Source: Amia ocellicauda (Eukaryota > Chordata > Actinopteri > Amiiformes > Amiidae). Taken from it: a stretch of DNA of 64,000 nucleotides. The stretch spans positions 35,398,207-35,462,206 of the forward strand of contig NC_089852.1 of NCBI RefSeq assembly GCF_036373705.1. Reading direction: 5' to 3'. This document shows positions 28,001 through 40,400 of this stretch, piece after piece (positions within the stretch are counted from its first letter, which is position 1; each line of letters begins with the position of its first letter). The notes under the pieces were generated by a model. The model had not been told where the DNA came from, ran no database searches, and saw only the letters and a list, made by a program, of their open reading frames with translations. Position numbers and translations under genes: made by a program.

Positions 28001-31000
28001 AGTCAAACCATCATGTAAAACTCAGAAGTTTTATTCATGAACATCAAATCCAACATTTACATAGCACAACTGTAGTATTTAAATTGAAATGTGATCATAA
28101 AACATTTATATTATTGCTATAAATAAAACACACTTTTTTCTAAACGCACACACTGCATTCAAAACATGAATAACTATATAGCCTACAATAAGCAAAAAGC
28201 TCAAAAACGGCATACAATAAGATAATAAAACAAGTGTAAATGTAAGTATTGGAATAATGCTCAATAGCAATATTTTATAGTTCAAAAATATGTATTGCAT
28301 TCATCAAAACAGAATTGTACACTAAAGTAAACATTTTCAACATCGTGTAAACTTTGTTTTCAACATACGGTGCTTGTATTCACTGTAGCTTTGTATTTCA
28401 ATAAAATATTTACTATTTATATAACCTGCACAGGACACATTTCTGCACTTTCCCTGCATGAGCTCATACCTCACACTGCATTTTGACAGCCCTCTCAAGG
28501 TCAACTCTTTTGCTCCACTAATATATAGCATTGCAATAAATGCTGCTCTGCTGATAATGTCCGTGAATCATTATTTTGGTGGATGTTCTGCGCTATTGCA
28601 CTCTGTACTATGTGCAGTAGCAATCGCGTATTGATCAGTAGAGTAAAAGCACTTGGTGCCATTTGGACCTGGCATTTCACTTGCAGTGTTTTCACAGCAC
28701 TGGCACAAACCCACGAATGATCTGTCATTGCCAGTATCACTGATGCCGCTGAATCAGTCATGTTCACATACACGGCATTTCCAGAATGAGCTCTCTTCAA
28801 ACTCCATGTTTATTTGCGGGTAATCACTGTATCCACTCAATCTGACTACAGCTGTAAGAAAACACCTGTAATGCTGTACAATGTGTGTGTTTTTCAATCA
28901 CATGAAAGACTGTAGACAGGTAGAGATCACCACTTGAGTGCCGGACTGACTCTATTGTAAAGGGATGGCAGGATTTTGCGTTATATTTGATTTATTATGT
29001 ATTTAAATGACCGGTCAAAATAACCCGATTTTGGCTATTCTAGGTAAATGTGTTTATAACTTTTATCCAGCTAAAACGCTGTAGGCATGTTTAATACATG
29101 TGTTTAGGAAAAGTCACGAACGGGTATGCGCATTGTATTTAGGAACACGGAGTAATTCAAATTGTAATAACCAAATCGGTCAAATTGACCGGCCTGGCGC
29201 TTCTAGTGTTAAGCCTATGTAGAGTGCTTTCCCTGCCTTTTGAATCACTCTTGTCTGTGAACAGTTTTACACTTCATTCATTGTGTTGCTTTGCACTTCT
29301 CTCTGTTTTGCTCCAGTACCACTCTTTCTATCCTTTCAGAAACGCGTGCGTTGTCTTGTTTAATGTTGTAAATGTTGGTTTTGAAGTTTGTACCCTATTA
29401 CCCGCCCAAGTCTCCATGGATTAAGGTGAATACCAAATGAATGACTCAATAAAAATAATAATTAGCTAGGGCTACAAACTAGAGGTGAATACACATAAGG
29501 CTTATTTTGAGCTGCCAGCCTGTTAGTCTGCCCAGGAGAAGTGGCTCTGACTGGCGTGATTGCGACATTAACATAACTGTGGTAGACTGAAAGAGGCTCT
29601 TTAAACATGGACTGAGTCTTATTTTCGTACCTGTTTTGCTTCCAGTGAGTTCCACGCCACGTTCAGAACCTCTGAGGTTCTCGCAGCACACCCCATACCT
29701 CCACCCTGATATGGTCAAAGAAACGGCATTGGTGTCACACAGTTTAATTATTCCTTTATGTAGTTATACATTCTCTTTTCTGCAGTCACCAGGAGCAAAA
29801 TAATCAAAGGACCTTGAATCAAACTTTACATCAGGTTCAATATCTTCAAGCTATCCACAATGTTTTAAAATGTCCAGAAAATGTTGTGACATAACCGTTT
29901 TTTGTTTATTTCATACTGCAGATTCCAGAAACACGTTCACACCTACAGAATTCTGCCAGATGAAGAGGGCTTCCTCGCAGTACAGGTATGCACAGGAAGT
30001 TCTAGTCTTTCTTTTTAATTAGTCGTAGGAGGGAAATGTTTGAAAGTTTTCTTAAACAAAATGGGGAAACAAAATGAAATAAATAAGACTGAGAATGAAG
30101 CCTTTTTATTAGAAGTTATCCCAGGAAACACTCGTTCATCTCCTTGTAGGCCTTTCACTGCTGTTCAGTGTAGAGAGGGGTATAATTGCTATGGAACACT
30201 TTCTGGATAAATTGTGTTGTGCCACACTACTAGCGAAATTGTTGAAGTTAATCCTTCAGTAGATACTAGTTGAAGTTAATCTTTCAATAGATGCCACAAA
30301 GACCCATAATACTCTGTTGATAGGTACTGCATGTTTCAACGGGAAAGGGTGACAATCGCAGTCTTTCAAGGTGGTGAGATCATCATACCAACACTGTGTG
30401 AACACACACTCTGAATTGAGCATTTAAACTTAATGTATGTGAGTGAGATAAGCACTGCTGGAGTTTTGCACACAATGGTGCTTCATATGATAAGGTGGAA
30501 TTACTAGCTTGTGGTTAACTTCACACTGAGGATGCTGTGATGGAAATGAATCATAGAGTCCCAGACTGTACTGCAGACTTCTAAAATAGTCAAATTAAAT
30601 GCTAATGGACATAACTGGAAAGAAGTATGTATAAAGTGACAGTTTGGTAATTAAGCCCCCCAAGCCTCCTGTAATTTTTGGGTGAATATTGGTGTGGCTG
30701 TGCTTGCAAAGATTTTAAGCTGATTTGGTTCCCATCAAGGTTGTGCTTAGTATTTTTTAAGATTATAAATGTATAAGTACTCCGTTCAGCTCAGTGGTGT
30801 GAGTTGGTTATGCTGTTAAACTAACCTCAGGATGCTGAACACAGGCCCTAAGCAGTAACCGAATGGAACTTCCTCTCCAGTGAGATGTCAGAGTTTTCTA
30901 GAGGTTACAGGAAAAATAACCTGCAAAATACCAGCCCGGTGAAAGCTCGTTTGCATAAAGCAGCTCCTCACCACTGATAGGAAGTGAAGTGCTATGTGAG

Positions 31001-31405
31001 AGGCCAGCTGGCGGTTTGCGTTTCACAGCTCGAGCGTATTGCAGTGGCTGGGTCAGAGTTGTTGCAGCTCTCTGCCAGTGGCACAATTTGTTTGGGAATG
31101 CTGAAAGTTCAAGTTATCTTTTCTAACACTTTAGAAAATTGGTCATGTTAGGACTATTTTCTTTTGCTTGGAATAAAAATAAAAAAGATACAAAAACTCA
31201 AAAGAAACTGAATCGGCTCAGCTGCTGTGTTCAATGGGAGTTCTTGAGTTACATAATGTGCAGGAAGGTAAATGGAGCACATGCTGTCTCTTCTCTAGGA
31301 ATATTCCCTCTGGAGGTCAATTTAAGTGTCAAAGACTGGTCCAGGTGGGGTGTGAGGGAGGAAGCATGCATGCAGGCATGTGCATAGCCGCAGAAGTTTT
31401 TGTGA

Positions 31406-31446
<41 letters not shown>

Positions 31447-34400
31447 TAAGCTGTAGCTGTGTGCAGAAACAGCTGGCACAAGGCTGGCGCTTGTGTTGGC
31501 CTGCACTGCTGTCCCAGACAGACAGCGGCTCATTGTGCCCGGGTGGCGGCTGGTCAGAGCAGCTGGCGGGAGCCTCAATCTGGGGGCAACAGCGTCTGCT
31601 TCTTTGCCTGGGTCCTGCACTGCTTTTGAAATCCTACCCATCAAGCTTAGACAGTGAGCAAGGAGAATTATTTAATTTAGGATCAAATTTACTCTTTTGA
31701 TGCATTAAAGTGACAAACTTTATAGTATGTGACCAGTAAAATACAACTGTAGGTGGAAAGAGCTGTAGTCAGCCTAGGTTAGTCCAGAGGAGGTGTAATT
31801 AATTCTCTCTAAGGCTGGAATTGGAATTATTTGGTAACCTTTTCAACTAAAAACTACAGTTTATTAGAGGCAGATTTGTAGCACGGTACTTTACCGAAAG
31901 GAATACATGACAGATTTTCCACTGTGGGTAGCAGTAATGAGATCCCAGCTGTGCCCAGTTCAGCCTCTATCCTATTTTTCTAAATTGAGGAGCGTTTTCT
32001 TTTCTTGTATGCAGAGATGCCCACAGGAGGTTTCCACTTACTCTCTGCTTCTGTCCAGTGTTGCATTTAAACCCAGTGTTGGAATCTGTTAATGCTTCTG
32101 TGTCAATTAACGCCCTGAGCCTCAGCTGCATTGCCCTCGGGGTGTGTGTTGATGCCCCCGTGTCTCTCTCTGTGTGCGCAGACCTCTCAGGGTGTCCAGC
32201 CGAAGCGCTTTAAGACCCTGCCCGAGCTCATCCAGCTGTACCTCCAGCCCAACCAGGGTCTGGTCACGACACTGCTGTTCCCTGTGGAGCGAGAGGAGAG
32301 CCTCGAGGACAGAGACTACTCTGGTAACAGCCTGCACCGCTACACTTCTTGTGGCATATCAAAGCACAGTAATGTACACCAGTGCTCGCCATACTTCTCC
32401 CTCCAGACACCAGCTATTTGTGGGATTAAACTATGGCAGACCACTGCAATATGAACTGTACAGCCAGTATACATTTTATTGCATTTACATTTACATTTAC
32501 ATTTACACACTTGTACACAGGAAAAGTACCAATCAATTTGCAGTATCAATACAGAACAGTTGAATCACTTGAATAAGTGGAGTTTGTGCTACACTGATTT
32601 ACAGACACAAAAGTACTTCTGACATCTGCTATGTCTGTGTTGATGCTTATCTTATTCTATGGTGTTGTTAATGTGCTTATTTCATATTTTGGATATATTA
32701 AAAGGTATAACTAGTTTGATTTGAATGTACTTGGCGGGGGGATAAAACAAATCAAACTTAATAAATGACAGTAGCCATATTTATACAAGCAGTTTACAGT
32801 CAAAATGTGTTTGGGTTGTTCGCACAAGAACAGATTGAATATGTATGAGCTAAGTTGATGTCTGGATAGCTATGCAATTTAAAATGCACAAGCTGACAGC
32901 AAAACATGTACTTATTAATAAATCATTCAAAACTGAGCACCACAACATAATGGAATGGAAAACAAACAAGAAACTGAAATGTAAGAAGCTCTTTTTATTT
33001 TTTTAAACACATGCCTAAGGCCTTTCAGCTGGCAGGCTGTGGTGTGGTGATGGCTGTGCGTTGTTTCTGTTTCCAGACGGGGAAGATGACAAGCCGCCCC
33101 TCCCGCCGCGCACCGCGTCCACCAGTAGCCCTGCCTTCTCCTGCTCCGCCGTGGTGCCGGCATGCCAGGACATCCAGACTGACAGGTCACTGAGACTTGA
33201 TCGCCATGCCTGTCTAGCAAGCGAATACCACAGGAAATACACAGGAACACCTCATCCTCTTCGCCTGAGTTCTGATCATTCAGGCTGAAGGTTATAGACT
33301 GGGGCAGAAGTTAGGGATTATACATAAGATTAACATTAGAACTCAGACAAAGTGTAGGAGATATTCATGGTTATACCTGTGATGTTCATACATTCATTAA
33401 TCGGTAATCCTACAATTATTATACAATGTTACCCGCACAACAGGTTGTTTTGGGGTTAGCATTACCAATGCCAGGATAGGATCCCTTGATCACGTGCTAC
33501 ATTTAAAACTGCTTTTGAGTCTTAATAGTTTGGATTATTAAAATGAGTGAGCCTTGCCGTGTGTAGGTTGTGTAAAGGGAGATACTCTCATTGTTGTACT
33601 GGTGTGTGGAACCATTAGTTCAAGGGCAATCCCCTTACTTGCTTCAGTGATATGAACACCTTATTTGTGTGTCTACTGGGACACTCCTTAACCCCCTGTT
33701 ACTCAATATTGTCATGACCGCTCATTTTGTGTTTAGAAAAATACCACTTCCTGTTGAGAAAACAACACGCATTGTACATATAGCCGGGACGCAGCAGCTC
33801 TTCAAACCCCTTTTAGCAGGGGTTTATATAATCTGGCCCACACTGTTTTAAAAACTATATGTTGGTGGATGAAAAGTAATAGTTTGATGTAAATGACATG
33901 GACCGGCTGATGGCCTTCGACACTCCCTGTGAGAGATCACTCCACAGCCGAGCAAGAAATGGCACACCAGAGGGTGGAGCTGGGTGACCCGATCAGAGTA
34001 TTGCCCCCGTTCTCGGCCCTCAACAGTGAGCGGTGGAATGTTCCACCGGGGTGGGGGGCAATCGTGAGGTGTTAAATTCGCAGATGAGCAACACGAGTGG
34101 GTGCTTGTCACGCCATCCTTCTCTCAGTGAAGGAGGTGTTACTGCATCAGTTGCCTGTAGCTAATATGAATGGAGTAGATTGCATCTCCATTAATGTGTT
34201 TTTTTTTTTTTTTTGCGTGTTTTATTGCACACACCCCAACCCCCCACCCCTCGTCTTCTCATCTTCTCTTCTTCAGTGCTGCGAATGGGCTGAGCACCAT
34301 TTCCCACGAGTATCTGAAGGGCAGCTATGCTCTGGACTTGGAGGCCGTGAAACAAGGAGCCAGCAACTTGCCTCACCTCAATAAGACTCTGGTGTCCTCC

Positions 34401-37400
34401 TGCAAACGTCTACATGGGTGAGCAGCCAAGCAACAACCCAAGCCCACACGATCTGCTTTCCTCTCTCTGGGCCTCACTTTTTTGCTACAGTAGTTTCTAC
34501 AAATGTCTGAAGCTAACTTGGCTCTCTGCTGTGTGCCCTGTTCAGCTGAGTCAGGCCATGCCCAATCTGAAAACAACTCCCACTCAAATCATTAGTTGAC
34601 TGCTGTGGGCAGGGCTCTGAATTTGTGCCAGATAAAATGCTAAGACTAGTCCACAGACAGTTACAACTTTGTGCTATACATCCTACCCCATTGCTAAACA
34701 AAATAAAGAAAAAAGTATTAAATACTATACATACTGCAAATAGAAAATGGCAAAGGTTAATGCAGTTTCTTTGCGTTCTGTTTCCAGGGAAGTGGACAAA
34801 GTCCTAGCTGGTCTTGAGATTTTGTCCAAAGTATTCGACCAGCAGAGTGCACTCATGGTATCACGGATGATACAGCAGGTAGTTGTATTTAAAAAGGCTC
34901 ACTTTTAATTATTGTAATTATATCTATTTGTTATATTTATTTAATTTATCTTGTTTGATCGAATTTTGGTGCGTGTGACTTACAGGACTTGTTTAGTGGT
35001 TGTAATGCAGGGATGTTTAAATTGGTCAAAATATTCATCGAAGGACCTGGATCCCTTTTTTATTTTTTTTAATGTGTGCAGTGTCAATCCATGCTTGATC
35101 TGCATTGTTAACAATCCCAGAGTGCAACGTTTCCCTGTTTGAGAAAAGGAAATCAATTGTGATAAAGCTTTCCTGCCCTTTTCTTTACCCCAGACTACAC
35201 CAGCAACAACAAAACACTCGTACAGCTTCCACTGTGCCAAGTATCCTCAGTCTCTTCCACAAATTATTAAAAACAAAAACATGAACTGCAAAACCTTTTC
35301 AAAAAGAAAAAGCCATTACTTCGCTGACCCAAGGCAGCTTCCTGGATTTCACATGGCAACTTTTTCCACAAACGTGGCCTGCAGTACAGAAGCCTCTCAA
35401 GCAGCTGATTTCAGTAGCAGCTGCACTTCTTTACATTCTTGTAAAAGAAAGTGGGTTTTCCTTCCCTCGCCGACCTCTAGAAACTGTCATTGTTGAGGAG
35501 TGTTTTAATGCCTCCAGATCGTCGCAGTGTTTCCCAGCTGGCATGTTGGAGCGGAGTTCAGTCTCGAACGAAAGTAAACACAGGCCTCCGTTTGTTTACG
35601 CATCAGCAGAAACCAAGCGAACAGAATAGCCCACATCTGGGTGAAGCTAATTACTAGTAAACTCTGTAAACACATTCAATGTTAAAAATATAGCTTCATC
35701 TGAAAAAAGGGTGTGTTAAAGCAGTAAACAACAACAACAAAATGGGATTCCCCTTTTATATATTTCACTGTAAGTTTAAATAACTGGGAAGTTTTCAAAT
35801 ATCAAAATGAATAGCTTTTCAAAACCATGTCTAAGCACTGCTTTGTGTGTTGATACATGTCTGGTTACATGCAGTGTTTTGACATGTTTGTATGGAAACC
35901 CTTCAGGGTCAAAATAGTTTCCACGTAATTGGTTTGCTTTTACGTGGACTCTGCTTATCCAATAGAAACTTTGAGATAATGGATGTTTTGATCATTACCT
36001 GTAATGTGAATTATATTGACTTCTAAACCTTCATCATGACATGATAAGCCTCAACCTTCCATTTTACAGCTGTGCCAGTCAATCAGATTTTGATGGCATA
36101 ATAGCCTTATTTGTGAACAAGTGTTTACTCCCAATGATCAAGATTTAAGAATCTGATAATGCTGTTTGAATTAAAACTCTTTACATGTTAATCATTGTAC
36201 ATTATGACCCTGTTGGCTTTCTGTATGCTCAACATGTGGGCAATGGAGCAGGGAATCCTTGGGGTTAAAGGGCCGATGTTTGTCTTCCAGTCTGGGAATC
36301 AGGGTGGAGACCAGGAACTGGAACACCTCGTGACCAAGCTTTCCATTCTGAAGGACCTGCTGTCCTCCATTGAGAAGAAGGTTAGAACCCCTTTTGACTG
36401 CTTTACTACAGATGGGATGCATTTGCAATGCAGCACAAAGTCTGTTTAATATAGTGAGGTTGTTACCCTTGGTGTTCAGTGTTAGTGCAGAAAACATTCA
36501 GCCTCGATAAATCCACCCTCCCCTCTTCTTCTTCATCTTCGCTGCACTCAGTGTTTGGTGTAAGAAAAGACTCTGAGTTTCTCAATAAACAGTTTGAGGG
36601 GGAGGAAGAGTGCGACAGATCCTTTGCCAAGCTGAGGCGCCTGGCGGTTTGTTCATCTCTTCTTTAACCCGGGAGCATGAGGCCCAGAACACTTTGAAAA
36701 ACAACGAAATGTTCATGTAGCTGCAGGCCCCTCTGGCTGTGAGAGGACTGAGCTTTACCCACACTGAGAGCCAGACCTATCCTCGGTGAAGTGGGCAAAT
36801 TCGTGACCACTCAGACAGCAATGCTTCCTGACTAAACAGAGCATGCTAAGTGTAGTTGATATTTTGTAAATGGGAATAGGGACCGTTATGTAGCTAATAA
36901 AATATTCTTAAACATGCTTTAAATGAAATATGAGTGGTGGCATTAAGCAGTTAGGCTAGATCAACAGTTATTTCATTACTAATTATTCTAAAGTAAAACC
37001 AATATACTTAAAACACTACTTTTTGCAACTAAAGCATTTTAAATACAATTATATATTTTTTGCTAACACAAAATAGCAAGCCATTTAGTTTTGATTTTAA
37101 CAGTTTTATTTGTAATGAGGGAAGTAGGGAAGAGTCTCTTATCTGCTCCACTGATGCATGTCTTCCGCCTGCCTCAGTTTAAAACAAACACCGCCACACT
37201 AGCACCTAAGTCCAAACTTTTGTATATGTATATATTAAATGAGTACTTTAGAACACAAAGCTATATCAAAAACTGTTTTTATTTTGTTACAAATTATTTT
37301 AACAAGTAAATCCAACGCACTGTCATTTCTGAGCAGGATCAAATCCATCGGTAGTAATGGCAGTGTAAAGGCCCCTTCTAGCATGAGACGCATTGACCCT

Positions 37401-40400
37401 ACCTTCAGTTCAGAGCTCTTTCAGACTTTAATTATTCACAACCATCAGTATTATTGAAAACTGAACCATATGTAGATTAATGTTGGCTTGTTGAATTCAT
37501 GTTCAATTCCAGCCCCTCAGCAGAAAGTAGGATTTAATAACTAGATTTAGTTGTTTTCTTTTCACGCCATTTCAGAATGCCGTGGTATTGGCCATAAAAC
37601 CAAATCCAATAAGAGTGAGAGTACATGGTTAACCTCTGTGTGTGTGTCTCTCCATTGTGGCCCAGGCTTTAAAGGCACTCCAGGACATGAGCCTTACTGC
37701 CCCCTCCATCCCTGCCATGCTCTCCACCCGGCACAGCAAAGTCATTCCCATCCAGGCCTTCGAGGTAGGTACTGTGACTGAGCTATTGCTGCCGCCAAAG
37801 TTGCCCATTTCTGTACCTCACACACAGTGCTGTGCCAATAATTAGACTTGCAGTAGTTCAATCCAACTGGTCTCTGAGAATACCAACATTGGGACTTAAA
37901 AGTATTTTTGACCCTTGTCTCGCACCTTAGTTTGGATTAAATATATTGATTTCAAAGACTTGACCCTTTAATTACCAGTGTGACATTTGTCTCATGCAAA
38001 GGCCTGGTAAATTGGGATAATGTATTGTTGTTGCAACTCATAATTGGTGACATCATGCTGACTTCTTAAAGGTTACAATTGTTACAAAAAAAAAAAAAAA
38101 GTTTAAATCTTTCACAATTGTAAACATTATCTTGGGACAGCCTGGTTCTCTATATTTCTAATGCATCATTCTAGGTGCTAACCTATAATCTAAAAGAGAA
38201 ACATCTGCTTTGAAAGTGCTGAGTTCTCAAGCTTAAACAGGTTTTCCCTATTAGATAGTGTTCAGCCCTCTCTGATCGTCCTGAAGTAAGCAAATGCATC
38301 TGTGCTGAATCACAATGGCACCATGGCATGATGGGATTAGTAATGAAGTGAAGGAATTAAGAAATGGAGTGATTTCTACTTTGGTAACAACGGATATTTC
38401 TCTAAGAATGGGCTGCTGTATTGCAATAAAACGCATCATATCTGAGGATGATGACAAGGTTCTTTTGTCATTACTTTTTGTTATTATTATTAAAACTTCT
38501 CACTCTAGATTCTAAACATGTGAGAATTAAATACACATCATCAGTTTTTGCAGTCTTTTCTTTGTATTATAATTCTTTTTTAGTTGTATTTCTCCTAGGC
38601 GGTTATCATTACATGTAAGTCTTCTATTTTTAGCAATTTCCGTAAATCGAGAATAAGGCCATCTGTGAGTTAGGAAAGTGAGTGTTAACACACATTAGGT
38701 GAAAGATGATTTCTATTACAGCATTGACTGACAAATGACTTCCTTTCTGAAGTGTCAATTGAGAAATATATATTTTTAAGACTTGAAATATTCTATGTGT
38801 GTATATATATATGCCGAGATCTTTCACTCTTGTGAGAATGGCACCTCTATTTTTAGACTCAAAAAACAGAACGGATACTTTTTTAGCAGCCTGGTGATCG
38901 TTGAATGTTTCCCATCACTCTGCTTCCCCCTGCTGGTAATGATTCAATGCATTAAGCTGCCTTGTAAGACCCAGCTCTTATGTTTTCATGGTTTTATCTT
39001 GCTAAGCAAGCAGCTCACCCGGGCCTAAGTAACACTGGAAGAGAAAACTGCAGAATGGAAATATTTCCCCATTGTTTCTGTCAGTGCAGCTTTAATTAAA
39101 TCATGCCATTCTGTTAAACATCTAAAGTATAGCCTTTCATAAGAGTATCAGGAAAATAAATACATTAACTCAGACCTAATATGTTACTGTAAGCACTGGA
39201 TTTTGACCATAGAGTGGCACATGAAATAAAACCTTTGGATTCTACCCTAAAACACTGGGCCGTTATTTACTGTTTTGATAAGTTAACATCTGTTTTCCCA
39301 AATGAGGGGAGGAGGAGGGGGAACTTGTAAAAAGTGTCACACAAAATGTTCAGAGTGCTACAATTAAGTACATTGAATTAATAGTTACCACCCCTTTCTT
39401 AAGTTGAAAAATAAACATGCATGTTTATTTTTCAACTTAAGAAAGGGGTGGTAAATATATGATGCTATAGGGTTATGAATATGGCCCATAATGGCTACAT
39501 CTTGCCACACCAGTTCTTTATTGCTATAGAGTTAATGTATATACTCCAGCACAATTGGGACGAGTGAGGCCAGACCACGGTGTGATTGCAGTGTGCTGTG
39601 TTTGGCTGTTTTTCCGGTAGGTGAAGCTGGATGTGAATCTGGCAGACCTCACCAAGATTGGCAAGTCCCAAAAGCACACGCTGAGCGTGGATGTGGAGGG
39701 GGGCAAGCTGGTGGTGCTGAAGAAGCTAAAGGACTCCCAGGAGGACTGGAATACCTTCACTCACGACAAGAGTAAGACAATGCATTGCCCTCTGCACCTA
39801 TCAGTGTCCCTCACACTGCCTGGCACAGCCCCACTACCAGCCTGCAGAACACACCCACCAACTGGGGAGCGTTTCAGAGGCCAGGTGCAGGATTACTGTG
39901 TCCAGGTTGGGTTTTGCTTAAGAAAACAAACGTACATTTATGTTGATTGTCCCAATTAGAGAAATGGTGACCGTGAAACAAATAGCCAGCAACTTGCCTC
40001 CCCTCAATAAGACTCTGGTGTCCTTTCCTCGCTCTGGGCCTCACTTTCTACTTATTTTCTTCATTGGGGGGATGCAGTAGTTTCACTTAGAATGTCACTT
40101 AGCCCTCTTCTGCACGCCCTGTCCAGCTCGGTCACTTCTATAAGCTTAAACAAATGGAAATCGATACATTAATTTAAAGTATTTAATTATTTAGAGAATA
40201 CGGCAAAAATCAGCCACTAACTTGATCTTTAGATAATATAGCACTCTTTGAAAAGGAAAAGCACTTTATAGAAACCATGTATACATGAAATACAGGTCAA
40301 TGTCAATGAATTGGCGTAGTTTTCTCATCTCCTGTGGAGTGCTCTCAATCATCATGACCTCCGCCTCCTGTGCCAATTTGTCTCCGCAGTTCGGCAGCTG

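Larger units (their letters stand above)
13230..29921 (+). other. first intron of inppl1 (16.7 kb)
   Basis: Bounded by gtgagt and actgcag. It is non-coding for inppl1. Recognisable contents are a Tc1-type end, an AT-rich block, a LINE 3' fragment, a poly-A run, a GC-richer island of unknown nature and a piggyBac-type element, each listed separately. The stretches 13.3-15.1, 15.5-20.2 and 21.7-26.8 kb show only AT-rich DNA with short homopolymer runs. Confidence 0.85.
13078..32323 (+). other. inppl1: inppl1 exons 1-3: SH2 domain
   Basis: Residues 11 to about 105 form the SH2 domain: WYHRDLSRAAAEELL, then FLVRDSES with the phosphotyrosine-binding Arg at 37, ALCVL joined across intron 1 to FQKHVHTYRILPD, and FKTLPELIQLYLQPNQGLV in exon 3. 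The split falls inside a Leu codon (CT|A). Confidence 0.93.

Noticed and set aside
30780-30850. tRNA-derived SINE head (cagctcagtggt)
   Set aside because: Resembles an A-box loosely, but there is no B-box at the right spacing and no tail.
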